A stretch of 64,000 nucleotides of DNA from Patiria miniata (taxonomy: Eukaryota; Echinodermata; Asteroidea; Valvatida; Asterinidae). The stretch is from NCBI RefSeq assembly GCF_015706575.1, contig NW_024037059.1, positions 10,453,730 through 10,517,729 on the forward strand, read 5' to 3'. The position numbers were made by a program, and so were the translations under genes. Shown in pieces: positions 1 through 8,519 of the stretch (position 1 is the first letter of the stretch; each line of letters opens with the position of its first letter). The notes beneath the pieces are model-generated. The model did not search any database. It worked only from the letters and a program-made list of their open reading frames with translations, and was not told the origin of the DNA.

Positions 1-576
1 GCATTCAGCCTCAATCCTCCAAAATCATCCACTATTTACTATGAGTAAATTTTAAATTTAACACATTTTACCAATAAGTATGGTAAAAGAAAATATTCAG
101 CATATTATAGTCCCAGGTTCACCAGCGACGTTTGAGGATGAACAGTTTTGATTCTATGGTCTAAATAAACCAGCACACTGCCTTGAAACCCCGATCAAAT
201 ATGCATAATTTGCACTGTGCCATGTTTCCATGCTCGCATACAGGTACATGTACGTGTAGCCTGTAAACAAAGCAGCAAAACTGCCATGTATCTTCACAGT
301 CATTTATTTTTGATTGACCCTGTCAGAAAAATGAATAAAAGCTGTTTTGAATGATTAAGAGGGTAACCGAATTTAACAGCCCAAGATTCAACCGAGTTGC
401 CATTAATCAGTGTCCGGCAATAAAAATGTTTGGCTGTGGCAAATGCTGCAAAATAATTTCTTTTGCATGTGTGTTCCTTATTTGAGTGTATAAATCTATG
501 CTAAATAAATCATCTCTTGGTTCCAAGGAAAAGATCTTGCGTGAAGTATTGAGATTGAAACAAAACAGTGACTTAC

Positions 577-746
577 CACATCTTCATGATTTTTCCTTCC
601 TTGTAATAAGAGAAACGGAATCCTGTCATTTCAATACCATCCCTTCTTTCACCTTCAGCTGCTGGTATGCACTCTCCATCATATGTCAATAAAACTCTCC
701 AGTCATTTTGCCAGTTTGAAACTCTCTTGCAGCAATACACACCTCC
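577..746 (-). CDS. Internal exon of an unidentified gene
   Basis: The minus strand shows an exon with both splice sites: an acceptor ending CCATAG before 746 and a perfect GTAAGT donor after 577. The open frame is 170 bp and starts GGVYCCKRVSNWQNDWRV, with acidic and aromatic residues after that and an end near YYKEGKIMKMW. The residue mix looks like a folded domain, but I do not recognise the family. It lies downstream of the stop of the BEN-domain gene on the same strand, so it belongs to a separate transcript that continues below position 577. No partner exon could be assigned in the remaining 576 bases. Confidence 0.5.
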
Positions 747-1413
747 CTATGGAAGAAACAATAACACAGTTTAAAATATTTACCGTCCTCCACGGTATTC
801 ATGGGAATGAGCCCCAAACAATATTTTTCCCTGTTGTGACCTACCGGTACCATTATCAGCCATGAATAACTTTATTAAGTTTTGGAAAAATGGCAAGTTT
901 TTTAAATTTTGGCAAAAGAACATTTAATTGCCCTAGCTCCTGTAACAAGTGTTCTCTTCTGGGTCAAACATTAAAGTATTTACAATGCAGCTCTTTACAA
1001 TCTTGATATATGTACCTGTCTAACATGACAATGAAATCATTATTTTATAATTGAAGGCAGGGATTGCCAGCTATGTAAGTTACATTTTGTAGTTAAAATT
1101 CTGATTATCTTTCTCTTTTCTCGGAAGTTATACATGATAGAATGGCTACAAATGAAGTTTGACTCTTCCCACCAGTAATAATAAATCTTTAGGCACTGTT
1201 AACCACGGCACACCTTTCCAATTTAACAGGTCAACCGGATTATCGGGTACGAAATAAAAAGCAATTATGTTTGACTTCCTCCGGTTGCCCGGTAAGGTTG
1301 GTCCAATTTTTCAGCGTACATCTCTCCTACCTGGCGTCCGGTGATCTGTTGAAATCGGAGAAAGGTGTGCAATGTACAGGCTGCAGATTTTTGAATGTGA
1401 TTATAGGTACTAA

Positions 1414-1916
1414 TTACAATTTTACATAATAACTTGGTTTTTTTAGATCCCTCCTGGCGTTTCCAATTTTGTTAGTGAACCTCTTTCGGATCTGTTGCTC
1501 ACTAGGAGGAAGCCATCCGTTTTTCTTACAAATACTGTGTGCATACTCTGCAAATGAACCACACAAAATGTTTATTATTTATCATACAACATAACTGTTC
1601 CATTTATGCACGTTGTTTCACTGACAAAAAACAAAATTTGTTTAGCCATTGATCTTTGTGAAATAAAGAATTATGGCTCACCTCTGATGGCACGAACTTT
1701 GACACAGTCCAGTGCATTGTCCTTATTTGCTCCTTTTATCCCCAGTCCAGATGACTCGGCGAGCTGCGAGTTGGTGAAAACAAGGCCAATAATGCCATTT
1801 AGCAGAAAGCTGCCATTATCCTTGGCATTATGAGCCTTGCTCACCAAATCTGTAAGCTTTTTTCTACTGACCAAGACTTGGGAATATTTCCCCTCATCTC
1901 TGCTGTCTTTGACAAA
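1414..1916 (-). CDS. BEN-domain protein, last two exons
   Basis: Two minus-strand exons, 1682-1916 and 1414-1547, join in frame through a GTGAGC donor and a TTTGCAG acceptor. The first carries QFVKDSRDEGKYSQVLVSRK, then a helix-rich stretch with SQLAESSGLGIKG and ALDCVKVRAI. The second continues EYAHSICKKNGWLPPSEQQI and ends in a basic tail (RRDLKKPSYYVKL) with a stop at 1414. This order, with an SS-G turn, an ALD-x-K-x-x-AI helix and a final arginine-rich helix, is typical of the BEN fold, a DNA- or protein-binding domain found in chromatin factors and in some transposon proteins. Upstream exons were not found, so the protein is partial and could be host or transposon derived. Confidence 0.72.
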
Positions 1917-2278
1917 CTGCACCTACATGTATGGAAGAAATCAACTGTAAGCAAAAGTTTTCATAACGTTGTAATTCTGTAACGCCATAATTTTTGGGAC
2001 CCCCTTTTTGGGGGACCAAAAATGTGTTCTGGATCCGCCCTTGGTTAATTGTATAATCCAATAATGTTAAAGAAATGTGGCAATATAATGTAAATGCCAC
2101 AACACCTTATACTCCCAAACTATTGGAGTGATTAGTCTGGTCATGGTTGTAGCATCTACATCAATCAAAAGGTTTTCATTTCTGAAAAAAATCAACCTGC
2201 TATTCTAATTCCCCCCCCCAAAAAAAATTAAAGCAAATACCAATGAAAACCAAGTGATTCCTTAATCCTAGTTTTTAC

Positions 2279-2972
2279 CCCTCAGCCGAGAGGCTCGAGG
2301 GGTATTGTCATCACCTAGGGCGTCCGTCCGGGCGTACGGACGTCCGTCCGTCCGGGTAGCTTGGTTTCCGGATGATAACTTGAGTTAGAAATGTCGTTTG
2401 GGGTTGTAACTTCGGTAGGGGGTTGCCCTTGGGAGTAGGCAAGTTGGGATTGGTTTTGAGGTCAAAAGGTCAAAGGTCAAGGTCACCGTGGTGAGTTGAA
2501 GGTAAATGGTTTCCGGATGATAACTTGAGTTAGAAATGATATTTTGGTGTCTAACTTTGGTAGAGGGTTGCCCTTGGGAGTAGGCAAGTTGGGATTGGTT
2601 TTGGGGTCAAAAGGTCAAAGGTCAAGGTCAGCATGGTGAGTTAAAGGTAAATGGTTTCCGGATGATAACTTGAGTTAGAAATGAGATTTTGGTGTCTAAC
2701 TTTTGTAGAGGGTTACCCTTGGGAGTAGGCAAGTTGGGATTGGTTTTGGGGTCAAAAGGTCAAAGGTCAAGGTCAGCATGGTGAGTTAAAGGTAAATGGT
2801 TTCCGGATGATAACTTGAGTTAGAAATAAGATTTTGATGTCTAACTTTGGTAGGGGGTTGCCCTTGGGAGTAGGCAAGTTGGGATTGGTTTTGGGGTCAA
2901 AAGGTCAAAGGTCAAGGTCACCATGGTGAGTTAAATGTTAATGGTTCCCGGATGATAACCTGACTCTGGCTG
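2279..2972. repeat. Interspersed element with four 145-bp tandem units
   Basis: The block opens with CCCCTCAGCCGAGAGGCTCG followed by a run of CCGTCCGTCCGG, and closes with GGCTGAGGGG. It therefore has short inverted ends. In between, a unit starting at GGTTTCCGGATGATAACTTG recurs at about 2363, 2509, 2653, 2799 and 2943, a period of 144-146 bp. Each unit holds a nested AAGGTCAAAGGTCAAGGTCA motif, which resembles a chain of nuclear-receptor half sites (AGGTCA). The units are about 90 percent or more alike. No coding potential is apparent. Confidence 0.85.
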
Positions 2973-3416
2973 AGGGGTTTCAACAGCAACGCTGTTATTT
3001 TTTGTGTATGTCCATGCACTTAGAAATTACATTTTCAGTTTTTACAAATGTAACTACATGTAACTTCCCCACTATCCCAACAACAGCAAGACATGTAATT
3101 TCAATAATCAAAACACACATTTTCTCACTGGCTTTTTCATCCCAAAAATTGCTGAAGAACACTTTGAACATGAATATCTGCAGCTCTCAGTTTCTAGACA
3201 CCCACTCACACAATGTGAATTGGCCTGCAATTGGGGACCCCCATTGTCACCCTTTTGTTTGTATTAACTTTTTAGGAAGACCTCCCATATGTTTTGTACA
3301 CATCGCCAAATTGGGGACCTTCGGGATTTAGGGACCCCATTATCCTCTATTGTTCAACATCCCATATTTAATGCAGAAACAAACTCACATCAGCAGACTT
3401 GTGCATTGAATACAAT

Positions 3417-4660
3417 TTACTCACTACAAGCATTCTCCAAGAGCACTTCCCAGCAGTACACCGTATCTTCCTCAAGCGCCGTCTTGTTGGATGCAGCTGG
3501 GGAATTGTCAATCCTGCAAAGTTTCCTCAGAACAGAAGCAGTCAGCTTTGGCTGTGCATTGAATACAAACAGTTGTCTGAACCTTGCTGGATGCTGCATA
3601 ACATCAGCCCATAGACTGTCCCTCCACAAACTGTTGGATGGCAGGTTGTACCCTGTTTCAGAAAAATAATATAGGTAAATGTCACTGAGGTATGGTGTTC
3701 TTTGGTGCTGGAATTAAAAAAAAAAAATATATGGTGCAATCAATGCATGTCACAAAAATGGGATTTGGAAATTGCTGATGCGCATACTGGCAATCGGTAG
3801 GAAGTGACCTCATCGCTTATAAACACACCCCAAATGATCGAGTCTTGACCAATCAGAAGCTATCAACTCTTTATCAATGGATAATATAATTTTACCTGTA
3901 GTACAGGTTGTGTGTCAACAGATCTCTTTGTAGCATTTCACACTGTTCGAAGGTGCACATTTGGATATTGGTGGCGCCTTGGTCAATTTACCAGTCGGTT
4001 AATTTCGCAATTACATCTCCAAACTTCTCCTTGGATGAAGTCATTATCTGAAAGATGGAAATTGGAAGTTATACATTTTAATAATTTGGAGCATATGAGA
4101 AAGTGTTCAGGGTATAGCTCATTATGATCTACAGAAGCAAATGAGCAAGATGAGAATTTTGGAGACAAAGCAAAAGTTCTGACTGCATTTCAAAGTTGTT
4201 GACATCATTTACATGTGGATCTTCTTCTTTGGTTTCTCAAATGACAGTTCAGATGTCAGCTAGTAGTTCGTTAAACCATGGAGGTAGATGTATACTTATT
4301 ATTCACTGGGATCCAACAGTTTTGCTAAGTGCCCAGACCTAGAAGTTTCAATTAAATTTACAAGAAAATTTCAAAACCGTTTGTATATTATAAATGTACA
4401 ATGTATACCTTGTGCAGGTTCTCCTGAAGATCCGGGTATGGTGCGCTTTCCAACCGTCCAACTTCCGTGGTGGAATGCGTCATCATATTCCATAATGCTG
4501 CATTCATCCCATTTATCCCAGGCCCCCCGTGGATTATACTCCAACGCACCAGCTGTCCAGCCTGCTTGTACTTGCCTTCCCTCAGGTAAACAAGGTTGTA
4601 GGTGAAGTACCTGTACAGCTCCCCAGCTCTTCTTTTAAAGAAGCCGTTGGAAAGAATATA
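3417..4660 (-). CDS. G2E3-like HECT-domain gene, 3' exons
   Basis: Three minus-strand exons are visible. Exon 4409-4660 encodes YILSNGFFKRRAGELY and then AGQLVRWSIIHGGPGINGM, the AG-x(n)-S-x-HGGPG block of the G2E3-type HECT N-lobe. Exon 3992-4047 encodes a short KEKFGDVIAKLTDW link. Exon 3417-3652 encodes the C-lobe-like block LWADVMQHPARFRQLFV, then LTASVL, SNK, EED and CWEVLLENA before a TAA stop. The first two exons join in phase, but the third enters in a frame (VQPAIQQFVEGQS) that runs into TGA. The HPARFR block lies in another frame, so one indel separates them. The family is an E3-ubiquitin-ligase-like group expanded in fish and marine invertebrates, often without the catalytic cysteine, and none is visible here. 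This is probably a decayed or misassembled copy. Upstream exons are missing. Confidence 0.7.
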
Positions 4661-5134
4661 CTGTTAATTCATGTACATTGTTTTCCCTTCAAAGTCACCA
4701 TACACAAACTTGGCAGTTATAAAACAGCCATGATCAACAGCTATACATTCAAAATAGACATGTGGTCCTAACTGTACAATTTGATTCAAAGTTTTTGGCA
4801 AAAAAAAAAAATAAATAAATAAATAAATAAAATGCAGTTAGGGGGAAAGGGCCTTTTACGTGTCCTTGCAAATCGGATAGGGGGAACAAATGGCAATATG
4901 AGTCCAGGTCTTTTTGTTTGCAATATAAAAAAAGTTGAGTTCGTTTCATAAAGGAAGTTTAACTTCAAATCAGTCAATATTGTTGAAGGCGTCAATCACT
5001 TCTCGAAGGTGGGGAGGGCATGCAGACTTTAATCAGACTATAAATGAGCAGGGTACACGAAGCCCCTACGCAAGCCTGGGATTCAGGGGCCCCAAAACTT
5101 TCGGGACGGGGCATGCATCTTTAAAGAGACTCAA

Positions 5135-5245
5135 TTTTTTTTCGATCCTAGAGTGGATCTCTGTGGTGTGATCTGAAGGAATTTCTGAACACTTTCACCA
5201 TTTTTCTTTAAGGAAAAGTTAATCATTTCCACATTGGTTTTGAGT
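5135..5245. repeat. Dispersed repeat shared with 53165-53250
   Basis: The stretch around CTCTGTGGTGTGATCTGA and the following TTTAAGGAAAAG recurs with scattered changes near 53165-53250. Both copies are in plus orientation and neither is near a coding region. The family is not recognised. Between 4.7 and 6.2 kb I otherwise see only AT-rich, low-complexity sequence. Confidence 0.5.
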
Positions 5246-6198
5246 TTAGAATGATTTGCCAATTCTGAGCTATACAATCAAATGCGGGCTGCAATTTTTA
5301 TTCAGGGTCAAAAAACTTGGGCAGGGGTTATTAAAAAAACAGTGGGGTCATTCACCTGTTGCGCGTCGCGTCATAGACACTGGATTAAAAAAAAATGTGT
5401 CACACACTCTGTATCGTGTTACGCGTTATCGTGCCCGGCTATTAAAAAACACTGCACTCGAATTGACCAATCAAACCATGTAGTCCTGATTTAGGAATGA
5501 AATGACGTCACGATTTACAGTCGACTCTGATTGCCTGGCGTGCGGCTTGCATATATCTGCATGTCTAGACATATCTGAATGCTATACGGGTCTTGGCTCC
5601 ATGGATAACGGGTGATACTCAGACTAATAAGCTCCCGGCGCAGTGTTGATTTTGTGCTTTGTGTGCAGTCATCAGTAAAGTACGTGCACACTTTTCTTCT
5701 CTTGAGCAATAACTTGAATGAACCACGGAGCCCACGGCAGAAAATACAATGTCATTTGGGGTTCTTCCCAAAATTATACTTGTAGTTATAAAATATCTTA
5801 ACATTTAAAGGTTGTCATGTTAATATGTTAATTGCACAATCAATTAGATGCAGAAAAAGCAAAACAAATTTTAGTGGCGAAAAATTACTTGTTTGATTGT
5901 TTACCCCATGTTCAACATAATCAGTTGCGTTACGGTCGTTTTGTTGCTAATGACAAAGGTGCATTGAAAAAGTAAAGTGAATATTACACCAAACACAATT
6001 TTTTTTAAATTTGAATATTCGGAAATTGTGTAAAGGTACGAAATGTATTCTTGGCATGTAGCTTAATCCCTTAGTTGAGGACTGTTATAGTTATGATATA
6101 ACTGGCATGTTATTTATTTCTCGACGTTATTTTCAGTTGGTTAAATCTGTTCTCCAATGACCTAACTTACGCCTTCAGTTCAGTTGCAGATGTACCGA

Positions 6199-7337
6199 CT
6201 AAACACGCCAGGTTCCCTTCCGCACACTCTGAATGATAGGCAAGCATGTTTTACAATGCCATTCACCTCGGCTTGGAGGCTCTTCACAGGATGGGTAGTG
6301 AAACCATTCAAAGCAATGACTACACTCGGCCATGCTGACATTTACCGCTCCTTCATTACAAGGAAGTCTGCAGTGACAATACACGGAAACAACTTCGATT
6401 TTTCCCACAGGAACGCGACGCACGCTCACTATAGGAAATAGCGTAAAGACACCTGTATCCAAACAATGAAGAAGATGGCGCCTCATTTGTATCATACTTC
6501 ACGTGAATCTCTCTTTGCGCATATGTCATACGCAAAGGCAAACGCAAACACTCCACAGCTCGATCAATCAGGTTGCCTCTGTACCATCTCGAATTTGATG
6601 AGGAACTCCTCATTCTTGGTTGACACGATGGAGGCCTGTAGGAATGCATCAGCATTGGTACTACACAAAGAATCAAATACTTTGGTGTGTTTGTTCTGTG
6701 CTCCTAGAGATGAGACTGTAAGCCAGTGGTTTTTGTGGTGCACCACCTGAACAAAAGGATGAGAGATATTGAAGGATGGGTTGTAGCCTTGTAGGGCTGC
6801 ATTAATGACATTATCGTTGAGCCACCCCTTATCACCCGCAGTACAATCCTTATCAGACTGTGTCAAGATGATGTCTCTAACTTTCATCCAATGAGCAGGA
6901 GCCGATTGAAATTCCTCTGGCCCAGCGATGGTGTGATCCACTATGGCAGGATCTTTAGATGACTTAATTGAGAGTGTCATCAGCTGTCTTGCATACACAA
7001 TGTATTCTCGACGAAGCGATTGTAGCTCGGTCATCTCTGTAGCATCAGAGCCAGTCACTCCAGATAACTTGGACTTCCCGTCAGTGATGCTATCTTCAGA
7101 ACCAGCAATTTCTTCAAATTCATCTGCATCTTCAGGACCAGTCTCTCCAGTCAACTCGGACTTCCCGTCAGTGATGCTAACTTCAGAACCAGCAATTTCT
7201 TCAAATTCATCTGCATCTTCAAGGCCAGCTTCTGAACTTTCAGTGGTATCCATATCATCAACAAATCCGCCTTCTGTAATTTCTACCTTATCTTTATTTA
7301 TATTTGTATGTGGAAAAGGGCTAGTCCAGACTCGCAT
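6199..7337 (-). pseudogene. Ulp1-type (C48) protease plus PHD finger, broken
   Basis: The minus-strand frame from 7337 starts with an acidic region containing a near-perfect direct repeat of about 31 residues (EDADEFEEIAGSE, then SITDGKS). It continues with GWLNDNVINAALQGY, NHWLTVSSLG and KVFDSL, which match the substrate-groove motif, catalytic His and catalytic Asp of Ulp1/SENP cysteine proteases. A SSCGVFAFAFAYD stretch further on supplies the catalytic Cys region. Near 6300-6400 follows YCHCRLPC, then C-x2-C, WFHYPSC and WHCKTC, a complete PHD-type zinc finger. The reading frame is not intact. Ulp1 followed by PHD is known from proteins linked to cut-and-paste elements of the Kyakuja-Dileera-Zisupton kind and from stray copies in invertebrate genomes, so a transposon origin is more likely than a host SUMO protease. 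Confidence 0.72.
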
Positions 7338-7502
7338 TATTTATTACATGAAAGGAATTTAACAAAATGAATGATTCAAAGAATGCTCGCAAGTAGATAA
7401 GTGAATTGTTAAGTAAGATTTGAGGCTTTGCATGATAGAGATACTAAATAATGAAAGGTTTGCGGAAACACCATGTGCGAATAATTTCTCAACTAAGAGA
7501 AT

Positions 7503-7518
7503 GGTTCTGAAAAGAACC
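7503..7518 (-). terminator. Histone-type 3' stem-loop, second copy
   Basis: The minus strand reads GGTTCTTTTCAGAACC, a 6-bp stem with a UUUC loop that fits the replication-dependent histone mRNA 3'-end consensus. It is preceded by AACTCT and followed by ATTCTC, then GTTGAGAAATT, a weak match to a purine-rich U7 site. It lies 15 bp downstream of the hammerhead-like relic on the same strand. No histone reading frame is present nearby. Confidence 0.6.
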
Positions 7519-7519
7519 A

Positions 7520-7570
7520 GAGTTATAAACTCGACGTTCCGGTCAGTATGCTCTGATCGTCTTCAGAAAG
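7520..7570 (-). ncRNA. Degenerate hammerhead ribozyme (Penelope-type relic)
   Basis: On the minus strand the order is CTGAAGA (fits CUGANGA), stem II CGATCAG, loop AGCATA, returning strand CTGACCG with one mismatch, then GGAACGTC (the family form is GAAACGUC). A GAGTT-TAT-AACTC hairpin follows at once. The core order, with CUGANGA, stem II, a GAA(A)-like box and GUC, is that of the small hammerheads known from Penelope-like retroelements. The changed GAAA box makes activity unlikely. No GIY-YIG or reverse transcriptase frame is visible beside it, so it is probably an orphan terminal fragment. Confidence 0.55.
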
Positions 7571-7767
7571 TGGATTGTTCTATCGCACTTTTTAGACTCT
7601 TCAAACAGAGGAGAATAGGCTATTCAATATGTTTGTAGAATGCATAGGAGAGGAAAAGTAATAGTAAGAAATTTGGAGGAGTGGAAAGAAAGTAAGAGGG
7701 TTATATAAAACAGAGGGGTTTTCTGGTTCAGACAAGAAAGCTCTAATCTCTTCTGTGAAGTTTAGGT

Positions 7768-7783
7768 GGCTCTGAAAAGAGCC
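7768..7783 (-). terminator. Histone-type 3' stem-loop
   Basis: The minus strand reads GGCTCTTTTCAGAGCC in the context CCAAAC before and ACCTAAAC after, which is a canonical histone mRNA 3' end. The purine-rich CACAGAAGAGATTAGAG 12 bases further could serve as a U7-snRNA-binding histone downstream element. It sits about 27 bases beyond the stop of the minus-strand ORF ending at 7811, the spacing typical of histone mRNAs, but the ORF is not a histone. Confidence 0.7.
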
Positions 7784-7810
7784 GTTTGGTTTGTAAGTTT
7801 GACAGATGAA

Positions 7811-8350
7811 CTATCTGCGTCTCCCACCCTGTGAAGCTGGAAACAGGCCCTCCTTCTGCCCTGCAAACTCTGCGATGATGTTGAAGACTCGGTGTGCTCT
7901 CCACCACTCCGTACGGTCCTGGATCTTGGCATCAATCAGGCTGAAACCTGCTGTTTTGACTAATGCTAGTAGGTCCTCCAGCGAGGCGAGCTTCAAACTG
8001 TATGCGTTCAGAGTCACGTTCCCCAATTCCACTGAGCATTCTGCCAGTTTTCTTTTCCACGAGACAATCATCTTGGGAGGGCAAAAGCTGCCAAGTGGAA
8101 GGGTAGGTATGATTTTATTGACTCTGAGCCAGTACGGAGTCTCGCCGCGCGTGAGGGTTTGTTCTAGTTTTGTTGCCTGTTTCCGAACCCAATTTCTCAG
8201 GCTGGCCAGGCGGATTACTTCTAATTTGGCAGGGTGTACCACCTTTAGTGCATCTAGAGTGGGCCTGATTTGCCTGTCTCTTTCTTGCCTTTCTTGTCTT
8301 CTTAGACGGGGTGGAGGCGGAGGGGGCGGCTGGCGGAGGCGGAACAGTAT
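7811..8350 (-). CDS. Uncharacterised basic ORF ahead of histone-type 3' end
   Basis: This is an open minus-strand frame of about 180 codons with a stop near 7811. It begins with a proline run and an Arg/Gln/Glu-rich stretch (RLRRQERQERDRQIRP). It continues with a helical, lysine- and arginine-rich region (LRNWVRKQATKLEQTLTRGE) and ends with WWRAHRVFNIIAEFAGQKEG. No ATG opens the frame close to its start; GTG and CTG codons occur, and a 34-codon ORF lies directly upstream in the same frame. It is intronless and flanked by a TATA box and a histone-type stem-loop, so it looks like a compact cell-cycle-style transcript. I recognise no family. It could be a host orphan or part of a mobile element. 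Confidence 0.45.
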   Translation of the reverse strand: MLFRLRQPPPPPPPRLRRQERQERDRQIRPTLDALKVVHPAKLEVIRLASLRNWVRKQATKLEQTLTRGETPYWLRVNKIIPTLPLGSFCPPKMIVSWKRKLAECSVELGNVTLNAYSLKLASLEDLLALVKTAGFSLIDAKIQDRTEWWRAHRVFNIIAEFAGQKEGLFPASQGGRRR

Positions 8351-8452
8351 TTAATCGTCGTTGGTGTCAATGAACATCAGCAAATCTTGATTGGCCTCAT
8401 CGTTTCTTGAGCCGGGGGTGGGAGGGCAGACAAGTTCTAGTAGATTGTCCAT
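8351..8452 (-). CDS. Short ORF at start of the TATA-driven unit
   Basis: An ATG at 8452, 54 bases downstream of a TATAAAA box, opens MDNLLELVCPPTPGSRNDEA and closes after 33 codons. It is acidic at the end (MFIDTNDD), unlike the basic ORF that follows in the same frame. It may be a true small protein, an upstream ORF, or the start of a once longer protein. Confidence 0.4.
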   Translation of the reverse strand: MDNLLELVCPPTPGSRNDEANQDLLMFIDTNDD

Positions 8453-8505
8453 CTTACATTTGGAGCTTGTCTTGAGATATGAGGCTAAAATTCTCAAACT
8501 ATCGC

Positions 8506-8512
8506 TTTTATA
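8506..8512 (-). promoter_or_regulatory. TATA box
   Basis: The minus strand reads GGTATAAAAGCGATAG, a strong TATA element in GC-neutral surroundings. The expected transcription start near 8480 lies about 28 bases ahead of the ATG at 8452. Together with the stem-loop at 7768-7783 it bounds a transcript of about 700 bases. Confidence 0.5.
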
Positions 8513-8519
8513 CCGTTCT

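Noticed and set aside
7700-7712. Plus-strand TATATAAAA as a promoter
   Set aside because: No plausible plus-strand gene follows; the frames there are shadows of the minus-strand ORF.
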